A stretch of DNA of 64,000 nucleotides from Winogradskyella sp. MH6 (lineage in GTDB: Bacteria; Bacteroidota; Bacteroidia; Flavobacteriales; Flavobacteriaceae), in the NCBI RefSeq assembly GCF_022810765.1, contig NZ_CP094494.1, positions 1,364,001-1,428,000 of the forward strand, given 5' to 3'. Position numbers and translations under genes: made by a program. A model generated the notes under the pieces. The model did not search any database and was not told where the DNA came from. It saw nothing but the letters and a program-made list of their open reading frames with translations. This document shows, in pieces, positions 1 through 8,371 of this stretch. How positions within the stretch are numbered: the first letter of the stretch is position 1; each line of letters starts with the position of its first letter.

Positions 1-377
1 TCAGCAGAAAGAAGAGGTTCAAACACACCACCATTGGCATCAAAAGCAGCAGCATATAAGATAGTGTCTTCTGTACCATAAAAATCTGCAATTTTCTGCT
101 CTAATTCTTTGTGAATATCTTGAGTGCCACAAATAAAACGTACTGAAGACATCCCAAATCCATGCGTATCTAAAGTGTCTTTTGCTGCTTTTATAACTTC
201 AGGATGCGAGGATAAGCCAAGATAGTTGTTTGCACAAAAGTTAAGAACTTTCTGCCCAGTATTTAAAGTGATTTCAGCACCTTGAGGAGAAGTAATAATG
301 CGTTCTTCTTTGAAAAGACCAGCGTCTTTTATGTCTTCTATTTCTTGTTGTAAATGTGCTTTTATATTTCCGTACAT
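1..377 (-). CDS. kbl: 2-amino-3-ketobutyrate CoA ligase (glycine C-acetyltransferase), N-terminal part
   Basis: Partial gene whose 3' end lies outside the window; about 125 N-terminal residues are present. The translation starts MYGNIKAHLQQEI and contains NFCANNYLGLSSHPEV and GFGMSSVRFICGTQ, the conserved opening of the alpha-oxoamine synthase family (PLP fold type I). The PLP lysine is beyond the edge. The family enzyme cleaves 2-amino-3-oxobutyrate with CoA to glycine and acetyl-CoA in threonine breakdown. The ATG at 375-377 is chosen because a good promoter (TTG-N19-TATCTTTG) sits just upstream. The neighbouring helicase gene ends only 41 bp upstream on the same strand. Confidence 0.9.
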   Translation of the reverse strand, partial: MYGNIKAHLQQEIEDIKDAGLFKEERIITSPQGAEITLNTGQKVLNFCANNYLGLSSHPEVIKAAKDTLDTHGFGMSSVRFICGTQDIHKELEQKIADFYGTEDTILYAAAFDANGGVFEPLLSA

Positions 378-399
378 AATTTTGTGTTTAGTTGTTTAG

Positions 400-429
400 C
401 AAAGATACTATCTTGAAATTAGACTTCAA
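400..429 (-). promoter_or_regulatory. Promoter of kbl
   Basis: On the minus strand, TATCTTTG (400-407) matches the Bacteroidota -7 consensus TAnnTTTG exactly, and TTG (427-429) lies 19 nt upstream as the -33 element. The predicted transcript starts about 20 nt before the kbl ATG. The -33 element overlaps the last codons of the helicase gene, so kbl can be transcribed independently. Confidence 0.6.
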
Positions 430-3400
430 TAACTTCTACGCTTTCATTTATATAAACAAGATATTTGTATTGTACTTTGTAGTTCATGGTAGAAAGTATC
501 GAGGCATAGGTGTTTAGCTGCGCTGCATGAGATGGTTTCTGATCACCTGTTTTATAATCAATAATAATAGCTTCATTATTTAGATTGATATTTATGCGGT
601 CTGGTCTAAGAAGCTCTCCAGATGGAGTAACAATATCTCTTTCGTTATAAACTTTATGCTCATTATTGAAGTATAAACTCATTTTAGGATGCTGAATTAC
701 ATCCATTACAATTGTTCTAAGGTCTTCTGCTTTTAATTTTGTAGTATCTCCTGTGGCTATTAAATCGTCAATAGCAAAGTCAATATCTTCTTTGGTTGTA
801 ATTTTAGACAATAAAAGATGAACTAAATTACCTTTTTCTATAGCCTCGCCTTGTTTGGTGTCCCAAAGTTGGCCTGCCTTTGTAATAATTCTTAGGTTGT
901 GATTTTCTTTGGGGACAGAGATTAAATTAATAGTATTCGTGTGGGTTTCTAATTCTGCTTTTTGTTTTGTGGTTTTTGAAGTACCAAAGCTGTAAGTAAG
1001 TGTATTATCTGACCATAATCCTTTGTCTTGTAAATATGAAATAAACATACCAGCATATGTTTTTTCGCTTACAACACCTTTAGCGTTAATATCCTTTTTG
1101 GTAATGATATATAATTGTTCTGCAGCTCTAGTTAACGTTACATATAGAAGATTGATATTATCTAACTCTAGTTGAGATTGATGAATATCATAAAGCTCTT
1201 TGCCAATCTCACCAAAGTGTTCAACATCACTATTGTAGTTAAGAAGTAGAGTTTCAAAATTCTGGTAGTTGTTTTTATCTGTCGGAAACCAGACTTTTGG
1301 CTCTATCTCACTACAAATATTTAGATCAGCGTAAGGAAAAATAACCACAGGAAATTCTAAGCCTTTTGACTTGTGAATAGTCATGATTTGAATAGCATTA
1401 TTATTTTTTGGTGAAATAACGCTGAGACTGTCTTTTTTCTTTTCAAAATAATTGATAAACGACGACAAATCTGAGTTTTGCTTTTGTGTAAATTCTAAAA
1501 CAACATCTAGGTAAAATTGAAGAAAAGCATCTGAAGTGTTATGAAGGTTAAACACTCTAATTAATTCTTCAACTAATTCGTATAGAGGTAATTGTAAGAG
1601 TTTGTTTTTATTGATGTAGATGTTTAAATCTTCAAAATTTTTGAGCATTTCATCAAAACTAATGTTTAGATGAGCACTATAAAATGAATGTTTGTCTTCT
1701 ATATTCTGCTGATTTGCTATAAATGTTAAAACCTCAATTTTTAAATTATCATTATCTGCTTGAAGTAGTAATTTTAAAAACGAATCAAGAAACAGAATTT
1801 TATCTGAGTTTTTTAAGAGTAAGGTTTCAGATGAGGTAATTTTAATTCCCTTTTCACTCAGAAATTCAGCAATTTCAACACCGTCTTTTCGCTTTCTTAC
1901 AATAACACAAATGTCGTCTAAAGTAAAACCGTTTTTAAGACATTCTTCAATGGTTTTAAAAACGCTATTTGTGTATAGTTCGTTGGCGTCATCGTCTTTA
2001 GAAATATCTAAAAATTCAATATTTACATAGCCTTCGGTATCTTTAAAAGTTGCTTGTGAAGACTTTCTATAAAGTTCTGCGTATCTACTATCGTTAAAAT
2101 AATTTTGACTTAAAAATTGAAAGAACCCATTATTGAAATTTATAATTTCTTTGGCACTTCTGTAGTTTGTGTCTAAGCTCAACACTTCCGCTTCAACATA
2201 AAACGGATTTGTTGATTTGTTGTAAAGATTAACAAACTGCTCTGGCTCACCTCCACGCCATCTATAAATAGCTTGTTTGGCATCTCCTACAAGCATTGTA
2301 GAGCCATTTGGTGCAGAAAGGGCATTGTCTAAAAGAGGGACTAAATTTTCCCATTGCATTTTTGACGTATCCTGAAACTCGTCGATAAAATAATGTTTAA
2401 ACTTTTCGCCTAAACGTTCGTAAATAAAGGGAGTTGGTTGGCCTTTTATTTCGTTGCTTATGATTTTATTAAATTCTGAAATGAGCATTTTGTTTTGTTC
2501 TTCTTTCAGAATATTCAATTCTTGTTGAATAGCATTTAGAACGGAAAGCGGTGTAATATTTTTGTAAAAGCCTTGTTTAAGTTTGAGCTCAAAAATTAGA
2601 TTTTTAGTTTTTAAAAATGCTTCTGATAGATTAGGTTGAATACTATCTATGGTACTTGCAATGGTGTCCGTAACACGTTTTGGGTAAAGTGTGCCACCTT
2701 CAATTAAATTGTTTTGCCAAGCTGTGCCGAAAGAAACATTTAAGTTATTTTCGGATAAATTGATAAAATATTTCGGAAGATATTTTCCGCTAAAATCTTC
2801 ATGCATTAATCCGCTTTCATCCAATAAGATCAATACTGCATTTGCTGTAGCTATAATATCGTTTTCGATTTTATTGATGGCTTTTATTAAAGTAGATTTT
2901 AAGCCCTTAAAGTCTTCAATAGTTTTGTTTTTAAGTGTTTCAATGGCATTAATATCATTTTCGTTAACTAAAAGCTTTGCTATTTTGTTAAAATCGTAAC
3001 TAATATCCCAGCTTTTGTCATCATCAGCTTTTTCTATAGCAAAATCAACAAGTGTTTGGGTTAAAGTCTCATTCTCTCCTGCTTTTGAAATTAAATTATC
3101 TACAGCCTCATTGAGAAGTCGCTCTTGGTCTAGTTCAACTTCAAAATTTATAGGAAGTTTTAAATCGTGAGCAAACGTTCGTATAACTCTGTGTGTAAAA
3201 CCATCAATTGTAGAAATATCAAAAGCACCATAGTTGTGCATTATGTGTTTTAAGATTTTTTCAGATCGTTTTATAAGAAATTCGGGTGCGATCGATAATT
3301 CCTCACAGATGGCACTAAACATAGGATGCGGCTCAGACAAACTTTCTTTCTGGGAAAATACCTTGAGCATTTCTATAATACGCTCTTTCATCTCACCAAC

Positions 3401-3550
3401 AGCTTTGTTGGTAAATGTTATGGCTAATATGGACTTAAACTGTTCGTTGTTTTTTGAGTTAACAAGGATTTTTATGTAAGTCTTTGCTAAGGTAAACGTC
3501 TTTCCGCTACCTGCGGATGCGTTATATATTTTAAAGGCTGAATCTTGCAA
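419..3550 (-). CDS. UvrD/RecB-type helicase-nuclease (AddA-like)
   Basis: A 1043-residue superfamily 1A helicase with a C-terminal RecB-family nuclease. Visible motifs in order: Walker A NASAGSGKT (Lys17), motif II DEFQDTS (about 390), motif III VGDAKQAIYRWRGGEPEQF, motif IV YRSAKEI, motif V TIHKSKGLEFPVV, motif VI LLYVTLTRAAEQLYI. The nuclease half keeps GNLVHLLL (about 908), RPDRI (about 981) and IIDYKTGD (about 997), so it appears active. The family processes double-strand breaks for recombination as the AddA partner of AddAB. No AddB gene is visible here. The only usable start is TTG at 3548-3550: no ATG occurs between it and the upstream in-frame stop at 3581-3583, and starting there keeps the Walker A at the usual place. 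Confidence 0.88.
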   Translation of the reverse strand: MQDSAFKIYNASAGSGKTFTLAKTYIKILVNSKNNEQFKSILAITFTNKAVGEMKERIIEMLKVFSQKESLSEPHPMFSAICEELSIAPEFLIKRSEKILKHIMHNYGAFDISTIDGFTHRVIRTFAHDLKLPINFEVELDQERLLNEAVDNLISKAGENETLTQTLVDFAIEKADDDKSWDISYDFNKIAKLLVNENDINAIETLKNKTIEDFKGLKSTLIKAINKIENDIIATANAVLILLDESGLMHEDFSGKYLPKYFINLSENNLNVSFGTAWQNNLIEGGTLYPKRVTDTIASTIDSIQPNLSEAFLKTKNLIFELKLKQGFYKNITPLSVLNAIQQELNILKEEQNKMLISEFNKIISNEIKGQPTPFIYERLGEKFKHYFIDEFQDTSKMQWENLVPLLDNALSAPNGSTMLVGDAKQAIYRWRGGEPEQFVNLYNKSTNPFYVEAEVLSLDTNYRSAKEIINFNNGFFQFLSQNYFNDSRYAELYRKSSQATFKDTEGYVNIEFLDISKDDDANELYTNSVFKTIEECLKNGFTLDDICVIVRKRKDGVEIAEFLSEKGIKITSSETLLLKNSDKILFLDSFLKLLLQADNDNLKIEVLTFIANQQNIEDKHSFYSAHLNISFDEMLKNFEDLNIYINKNKLLQLPLYELVEELIRVFNLHNTSDAFLQFYLDVVLEFTQKQNSDLSSFINYFEKKKDSLSVISPKNNNAIQIMTIHKSKGLEFPVVIFPYADLNICSEIEPKVWFPTDKNNYQNFETLLLNYNSDVEHFGEIGKELYDIHQSQLELDNINLLYVTLTRAAEQLYIITKKDINAKGVVSEKTYAGMFISYLQDKGLWSDNTLTYSFGTSKTTKQKAELETHTNTINLISVPKENHNLRIITKAGQLWDTKQGEAIEKGNLVHLLLSKITTKEDIDFAIDDLIATGDTTKLKAEDLRTIVMDVIQHPKMSLYFNNEHKVYNERDIVTPSGELLRPDRININLNNEAIIIDYKTGDQKPSHAAQLNTYASILSTMNYKVQYKYLVYINESVEVIEV

Positions 3551-3617
3551 AAGATAAATTTTATACCAAAATAGGGAATCTTAATAATTAATTTAGAACT
3601 TCTTGTTTTCAAAATCG

Positions 3618-3625
3618 TAAATTTG
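3618..3625 (+). promoter_or_regulatory. -7 promoter element for superoxide dismutase
   Basis: TAAATTTG matches TAnnTTTG exactly, 38 nt upstream of the dismutase ATG. No well-spaced TTG -33 element is visible, so only the -7 half is supported. Confidence 0.45.
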
Positions 3626-3663
3626 TTAAAAACGAAATAATAACACTAAAAAACATAAACATT

Positions 3664-4272
3664 ATGGCTTTTGAATTACCAAAATTAAAATATGCATACG
3701 ATGCTTTAGAACCACATATTGATGCACGTACAATGGAAATCCACCATACAAAACATCACAATGGTTATACAACAAAGTTAAATGCAGCTATTGAAGGCAC
3801 AGATTTAGAAGGAAAATCTATTGAAGATATTTTAACTAACCTAGACATGAATAATGCTGGTGTTAGAAATAATGGTGGTGGTTTTTATAACCACTCTTTA
3901 TTTTGGGAAGTAATGAACCCTGAAGACAGAGGATATTTATCAGGAGAATTAAAAGACGCTATTGAAGCAGAATTTGGATCTAAAGATGCTTTTGTTGAAG
4001 CTTTTTCTAAAGCTGCAGCAACACAATTTGGTTCAGGATGGGCTTGGTTGTGTGTGCACAAAGGTGGTAAAGTTGAGGTTTGCTCTACACCAAACCAAGA
4101 TAACCCATTAATGCCTGGCGTTACTTGTGGTGGTACACCAATCTTAGGATTAGATGTGTGGGAACATGCTTACTATTTAAACTACCAAAACAGAAGACCA
4201 GATTACATTGATGCGTTTTTCAAAGTAATTAACTGGAATGAAGTTGAACGTCGTTATGCTGAAGCTAAATAA
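3664..4272 (+). CDS. sodA: Superoxide dismutase (Fe/Mn family)
   Basis: 202 residues, full length for the iron/manganese superoxide dismutase family, which converts superoxide to oxygen and hydrogen peroxide. The metal ligands are in place: His27 ([12 protein letters not shown]), His77 ([10 protein letters not shown]), Asp164 and His168 ([19 protein letters not shown]). There is no signal peptide, so it should be cytoplasmic. Sequence reading alone does not settle Fe versus Mn. It is monocistronic: it has its own -7 element and is followed 19 bp after the stop by a strong hairpin terminator. It diverges from the AddA-like helicase gene. Confidence 0.95.
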   Translation: MAFELPKLKYAYDALEPHIDARTMEIHHTKHHNGYTTKLNAAIEGTDLEGKSIEDILTNLDMNNAGVRNNGGGFYNHSLFWEVMNPEDRGYLSGELKDAIEAEFGSKDAFVEAFSKAAATQFGSGWAWLCVHKGGKVEVCSTPNQDNPLMPGVTCGGTPILGLDVWEHAYYLNYQNRRPDYIDAFFKVINWNEVERRYAEAK

Positions 4273-4291
4273 TATTTTTATTAAATAGTAG

Positions 4292-4322
4292 AAAAGCCAG
4301 ACTGTTAAGTCTGGCTTTTTTT
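4292..4322 (+). terminator. Intrinsic terminator after sodA
   Basis: The arms AAAAGCCAGAC (4292-4302) and GTCTGGCTTTT (4309-4319) are perfectly complementary around a 6-nt loop and run into a T-tract. It lies 19 bp after the sodA stop codon. Confidence 0.85.
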
Positions 4323-4361
4323 ATGATATGAATTCTGAAATTTGTATGAGAATTAAAAATG

Positions 4362-4434
4362 AAAAAAGGTGAACAGAGAGTTCACCTTTTTTGCCCCAAA
4401 TCTACCATAAACTTAACCTACTTATGTTATGGTG
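4362..4434 (-). ncRNA. Candidate small RNA, copy 1 of a tandem pair
   Basis: Read on the minus strand, a -7-like TATATTTG (4438-4445) is followed after 3 nt by CACCATAAC, a first stem (ACCATAA/TTATGGT), a linker TAGATTTGGGGCAAA, and a strong terminator hairpin GGTGAAC/GTTCACC (4380-4386 and 4368-4374) flanked by A- and T-tracts. The whole unit is about 73 nt. A second copy lies at 4598-4670; 42 of 43 bases of the region 4393-4435 match. The layout of promoter, stem, linker and terminator argues for a transcribed RNA. It may belong to a known flavobacterial motif such as Flavo-1, but I cannot confirm this. Confidence 0.55.
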
Positions 4435-4437
4435 AGT

Positions 4438-4445
4438 CAAATATA
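4438..4445 (-). promoter_or_regulatory. -7 element of candidate small RNA copy 1
   Basis: TATATTTG on the minus strand is an exact TAnnTTTG match, 3 nt before the conserved CACCATAAC start. Copy 2 has TACATTGG at the identical spacing. Confidence 0.45.
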
Positions 4446-4597
4446 AGTTTACAATAATTTAATATTTAAATTTTTCGGATAAACGACCTATATATTAGTC
4501 TAAGCGTGGATACTAGGGTTGTTGCTTATAATTAAGTTTTAAAGTGAAGATTGATTTAAGTAAAACAAGTTAAAGTATCACTTTAAATTAATTCCAT

Positions 4598-4670
4598 AAA
4601 AAAAGGTGAACACTGTTCACCTTTTTTTGCCCCAAATCTACCATGAACTTAACCTACTTATGTTATGGTG
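4598..4670 (-). ncRNA. Candidate small RNA, copy 2 of a tandem pair
   Basis: Same architecture as the unit at 4362-4434, 236 bp away in the same orientation. The terminator hairpin is GGTGAAC/GTTCACC with a shorter 3-nt loop and 7-nt A- and T-tracts. The first stem has one A to C mismatch relative to copy 1 (TCATGGT instead of TTATGGT). The -7-like element is TACATTGG (4674-4681), one base off consensus. The loop of the terminator differs between the copies while the stem is kept, which suggests selection on structure. The hairpin may also terminate the purF transcript, which ends at 4780. Confidence 0.55.
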
Positions 4671-4673
4671 ATA

Positions 4674-4681
4674 CCAATGTA
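4674..4681 (-). promoter_or_regulatory. -7-like element of candidate small RNA copy 2
   Basis: TACATTGG on the minus strand differs from TAnnTTTG at one position. It lies 3 nt before CACCATAAC, exactly as in copy 1. Confidence 0.35.
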
Positions 4682-4779
4682 ATTTTAATTTGTTAAAATA
4701 GATGTATATATTAGACGAAAAGCATTTTTCATCGACAAAATACATATTTTTTCGGATTAAAAGCTTATAAACGTGGCAA

Positions 4780-6678
4780 TTAGTAAGCACGTTCTTTATT
4801 ACCTTCATAGAAATTTATAAAGGCTTTGTTAACCACTCTGTTGCCTCCATCTGTTGGATAATCACCAGTAAAATACCAATCGCCTAGGTTTTTAGGACAG
4901 GCTTTATGTAGGTTTTCAACAGGTTGGAAAATGATTTTAACCTCTGCGTTAACAGATTCGTCACTTAATAGCTCAGAAATCTTATCAGAGATTTGTTCAT
5001 CCGTAAAATTGTTGTAGATGTCTTTAACATAGTTAACTACGTTTTTGTCTTTAAGGTCAACTTGCTTTAAACATTTTTGATAAACCTCTTCAACAATGTG
5101 ATATTGATTGTTGTCTTTTAATAATTCTAAAGCAGCTCTAAATGCAACCAAACTTTCAAGGTTGGCCATATCAATACCATAACAATCTGGATAACGTATT
5201 TGAGGAGCAGAGGATACTACAATGATTTTTTTAGGTTTTAATCTATCCATCATCTTAATAATACTCTTCTTTAAAGTCGTACCTCTTACAATGCTATCAT
5301 CTATAATAACAAGGTTGTCCGTTGGTTTTATAACTCCGTAAGTGACGTCATAAACGTGAGCAACCAAATCATCTCTACTGCTATCTTCGGTAATAAACGT
5401 TCTTAACTTAACGTCTTTGATCGCAATTTTTTCAATACGAGGTCTTTCTGATAAAATCTCCTCTACCTTTTCTGCAGATAGCTCTCTTTGACCATTAAGT
5501 ATGGCTTGCGTTTTTTTATGATTTAGATGCTCTTCTACAGTATCAATCATACCAAAAAATGACGTTTCTGCTGTATTAGGTATAAAAGAGAACACGGTGT
5601 TTTTGGTGTCGTTATCAATAGCTTCAAGAACTTTTGGCATTAGTAATCTTCCCAATTCTTTTCGCTCTTCGTAAATTTCAGCATCACTTCCTCTAGAAAA
5701 GTAAATACGTTCAAAAGAACAGGCTTTGCGCTCTAAAGGCTCTAGAATTTTTTTGATTCGAATTTCACCAGATTTTTTTGTGATAATAGCATGTCCTGGA
5801 TCTAACTCTTTTACATCGTCAAAAGCAACATTAAAAACAGTTTGTATTACAGGTCTTTCTGAAGCAACAACGACCACTTCATCATCTTTGTAATAATATG
5901 CAGGTCTTATACCGGCAGGATCTCTTAATACAAAAGAATCTCCATGACCTAACAAGCCTGCCATGGCATAACCACCATCCCAATTTTTAGCCGCACGCTT
6001 TAAAATTTTGCTAAGTTTAAGGCGCTCTGCAATTAGAGGTGAACATTCTATTTTAGAATAGCCTTCTTTTTTTAGGTCTTTGTAGATTTTGCTTACTGCG
6101 TCATCTAAGAAATGACCTATTTTTTCCATTACCGTGATGGTGTCTGCTTTTTCTTTTGGATGCTGACCAATATCTACTAGATTGTTAAAGAGTTCATTAA
6201 CATTGGTCATGTTAAAGTTACCAGCTACAATAAGGTTTCTGTGCATCCAATTGTTTTGTCTTAAAAATGGATGAACACTTTCTACACTGTTTTTTCCAAA
6301 AGTACCATAGCGCACATGTCCTAATAATACCTCTCCCACATAAGGAATGTTCTTTTTTTGTAGTTCAACACTATCCTTATATTCAGGATGTTGTGTCATT
6401 TCCTTGTTGATGCGCTCATTAATTTGGGAGAAAATATCTTGAATAGGTTGCTGAGCTATAGATCGCACTCTACTTATATAGCGTTCGCCAGGTTTTGTGT
6501 CTAATTTAATACTTGCAAAGCCAGCACCATCTTGTCCGCGATTGTGCTGTTTTTCCATCATTAAATACATTTTGTTTACACCATAAAACGCACTACCATA
6601 TTTTTCTTTGTAATATTCTAATGGTTTTAATAGCCTTATAAGTGCAATACCGCACTCGTGTTTTAAAGCATCACTCAT
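4780..6678 (-). CDS. purF: Amidophosphoribosyltransferase-family enzyme (PurF-like, long form)
   Basis: 632 residues. The N-terminal class II glutamine amidotransferase domain begins MSDALKHECGIAL, where Cys9 is the likely nucleophile exposed by processing, and continues with NRGQDGAG and LGHVRYGTFG. The C-terminal phosphoribosyltransferase domain has CSFERIYFSRGSDAEIYEER and the PRPP loop VIIDDSIVRGTT. The family makes 5-phosphoribosylamine from PRPP and glutamine, the first step of purine synthesis. It is longer than the usual 470-510 residues because of extra sequence in both halves, so a paralogous role is possible. It follows a PfkB kinase, RNase H and purN on the same strand, but an intrinsic terminator lies 10 nt before its ATG. 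Confidence 0.85.
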   Translation of the reverse strand: MSDALKHECGIALIRLLKPLEYYKEKYGSAFYGVNKMYLMMEKQHNRGQDGAGFASIKLDTKPGERYISRVRSIAQQPIQDIFSQINERINKEMTQHPEYKDSVELQKKNIPYVGEVLLGHVRYGTFGKNSVESVHPFLRQNNWMHRNLIVAGNFNMTNVNELFNNLVDIGQHPKEKADTITVMEKIGHFLDDAVSKIYKDLKKEGYSKIECSPLIAERLKLSKILKRAAKNWDGGYAMAGLLGHGDSFVLRDPAGIRPAYYYKDDEVVVVASERPVIQTVFNVAFDDVKELDPGHAIITKKSGEIRIKKILEPLERKACSFERIYFSRGSDAEIYEERKELGRLLMPKVLEAIDNDTKNTVFSFIPNTAETSFFGMIDTVEEHLNHKKTQAILNGQRELSAEKVEEILSERPRIEKIAIKDVKLRTFITEDSSRDDLVAHVYDVTYGVIKPTDNLVIIDDSIVRGTTLKKSIIKMMDRLKPKKIIVVSSAPQIRYPDCYGIDMANLESLVAFRAALELLKDNNQYHIVEEVYQKCLKQVDLKDKNVVNYVKDIYNNFTDEQISDKISELLSDESVNAEVKIIFQPVENLHKACPKNLGDWYFTGDYPTDGGNRVVNKAFINFYEGNKERAY

Positions 6679-6688
6679 GTTATGTAAT

Positions 6689-6717
6689 AAAAAAACGCGC
6701 TAAAAATTGAGCGCGTT
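6689..6717 (-). terminator. Terminator or attenuator between the PfkB kinase and purF
   Basis: On the minus strand AACGCGCT (6710-6717) pairs with AGCGCGTT (6694-6701) around an 8-nt loop and runs into a T-tract reaching 6689. It begins 6 nt after the kinase stop and ends 10 nt before the purF ATG, leaving no room for a separate promoter. Either purF depends on readthrough or this is a regulated attenuator. Confidence 0.75.
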
Positions 6718-6723
6718 GGTTTT

Positions 6724-7650
6724 TTAAGTTAATTCTATATCAAATTGTGTTAGACTCTTAAATTGGTCTAAGCGTTTATGCACTTCTTCCGTTTTCAAAT
6801 TCTCCATGCGCTCTGTGCCAAATTTCTCAACACAAAACGATGCTAATGTAGAACCGTATATTACGGCTGTTTTTAAATTTTCAAAAGAGTAATCGCCTGT
6901 TTTTGCTAAATAACCAGCAAAACCTCCAGCAAATGTATCACCAGCACCAGTTGGGTCAAAGACCTCTTCTAATGGTAATGCTGGTGCAAAGAACACACTG
7001 TCATTATGAAATAATAATGCTCCGTGCTCCCCTTTCTTAATAACTACATACTTTGGTCCCATTTCATGAATCTTCCTTGCGGCAATAACCAATGAATATT
7101 CGCCAGTTAATTGTCTTGCCTCTTCATCATTAATGGTAATGACGTCTATATGTTTTATGGTGTTGTGTAAATCTTCTAATGCACAATCCATCCAAAAATT
7201 CATGGTATCTAAAATTACCATTTTTGGTTTGGTTGTCATTTGATTTAACACACTCATTTGCGTTAATGGGTGCAAGTTTCCTAACATTACGACTTCAGCA
7301 TCTTTGTAATTGTCTGGGACAACAGGCTCAAAATCTGCTAAAACATTAAGTTCTGTTGCTAAGGTGTCTCTAGAATTCATGTCGTTATGGTATTTACCAC
7401 TCCAAAAGAAGGTTTTGCCATCTTTTACGATTTCTATACCAGACACGTCAATATTTTTATTAGACATAAGGTCTAAATATTCTTGCGGAAAATCTCCACC
7501 AACCACTGAAACTACAGCAGAATCTACATTAAAATTAGAAGCAGCTAAGCCAATAAAAGTGCCAGCACCACCAAGAATTTTGTCAGTTTTACCAAAAGGT
7601 GTTTCAATGGCATCAAAGGCTACAGTACCAACAATTACTAATTTACCCAT
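6724..7650 (-). CDS. PfkB-family sugar/nucleoside kinase
   Basis: 308 residues with the ribokinase/PfkB fold. The N-terminal glycine pair signature is GGAGTFIGLAASNF (about 28-41) and the C-terminal signature is DPTGAGDTFAGGFAGYLA, which carries the catalytic Asp and the anion-hole GAGD. The family phosphorylates sugars or nucleosides with ATP. The substrate cannot be read from sequence. The neighbours purN and purF make a nucleoside or ribose substrate attractive, but that is inference. It has its own -7 element (TACTTTTG, 7674-7681) and is followed by a strong terminator, so it may be transcribed alone. Confidence 0.88.
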   Translation of the reverse strand: MGKLVIVGTVAFDAIETPFGKTDKILGGAGTFIGLAASNFNVDSAVVSVVGGDFPQEYLDLMSNKNIDVSGIEIVKDGKTFFWSGKYHNDMNSRDTLATELNVLADFEPVVPDNYKDAEVVMLGNLHPLTQMSVLNQMTTKPKMVILDTMNFWMDCALEDLHNTIKHIDVITINDEEARQLTGEYSLVIAARKIHEMGPKYVVIKKGEHGALLFHNDSVFFAPALPLEEVFDPTGAGDTFAGGFAGYLAKTGDYSFENLKTAVIYGSTLASFCVEKFGTERMENLKTEEVHKRLDQFKSLTQFDIELT

Positions 7651-7673
7651 TAAAGTAAGTTTGAATTAAGGTG

Positions 7674-7681
7674 CAAAAGTA
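7674..7681 (-). promoter_or_regulatory. -7 promoter element for the PfkB kinase
   Basis: TACTTTTG on the minus strand is an exact TAnnTTTG match 23 nt upstream of the ATG. A TTTC lies 19 nt further upstream as a weak -33 element. Confidence 0.5.
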
Positions 7682-7729
7682 CATAAAATATATTGCTGAT
7701 GAAACATACAGAGTAACATCTGCATTTAA

Positions 7730-8371
7730 TTATTTTCTTCCAAAATCTGCAGGAATTTCTCCCCAAGCTTTGGTCTCCCATTTAACGATGGTAGTAGTGT
7801 AGTTGTTTTCTTTCAGCCATTTTACAGCTCTGTCTACCAAATCAAAAACAGGTTTGTTTTTAGCGTTGCGTTCTAATTTAGAATTGCACATTTTTTTTCG
7901 TACCCAACTCATTGCGGTTTTAGAGTCGGTATAAATGATTCGGTCGCTATTATGCTGTTTTAAAAATGCTAATCCGTGAACGATAGCTAAAAATTCGCCA
8001 ATATTGTTGGTGCCTTCTTCAAAAGGACCTTGTATAAAGAGTTGTTTTTTTGTTTTGGTATCTACACCGCGATATTCCATTTTGCCTGGATTACCAGAAG
8101 ATGCAGCATCTACTGAAATTGAATTATAATTGGGTTGTCCTATTTTTTTGAGTTGTTCGTCAGATAGTTCGCTTTTAAAACTTTTTGATTTACCAATGTA
8201 ATCTTTTGAGCCATCTTTGTATGCTTTTTTTGCAGCTTCAAAAGTTGAAAACGATTTATACTGAGCACCTTTGAAATCTTTGATTTGAGCTTTACAGTCA
8301 TCCCAAGACTCAAAGACTCCGGTTTTGTGGCCTTTCCAAACGGTGTAGTATTTCTTTTTCTTTTTAGCCAT
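7730..8371 (-). CDS. rnhA: Ribonuclease H with N-terminal hybrid-binding domain
   Basis: 213 residues. Residues 1 to about 55 form the RNase H1 N-terminal (caulimovirus VI/viroplasmin-like) RNA-DNA hybrid-binding domain: YYTVWKGHKTGVFESWDDC and KSFSTFEAAKKAY. The catalytic domain follows from about 80, with acidic residues at SVDAASSGNPG, NNIGEFLAIVHGL and IIYTDSKTAMSWV, and a final Asp at PADFGRK. It degrades RNA in RNA-DNA hybrids, including replication primers and R-loops. Its ATG overlaps the last 8 nt of purN, which suggests translational coupling. Confidence 0.9.
   Translation of the reverse strand: MAKKKKKYYTVWKGHKTGVFESWDDCKAQIKDFKGAQYKSFSTFEAAKKAYKDGSKDYIGKSKSFKSELSDEQLKKIGQPNYNSISVDAASSGNPGKMEYRGVDTKTKKQLFIQGPFEEGTNNIGEFLAIVHGLAFLKQHNSDRIIYTDSKTAMSWVRKKMCNSKLERNAKNKPVFDLVDRAVKWLKENNYTTTIVKWETKAWGEIPADFGRK

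Noticed and set aside
4273..4779. CRISPR-like array from the repeated units
   Set aside because: Only two units exist, they are 236 bp apart, and each has a terminator structure rather than a repeat-spacer pattern; no cas genes are present.
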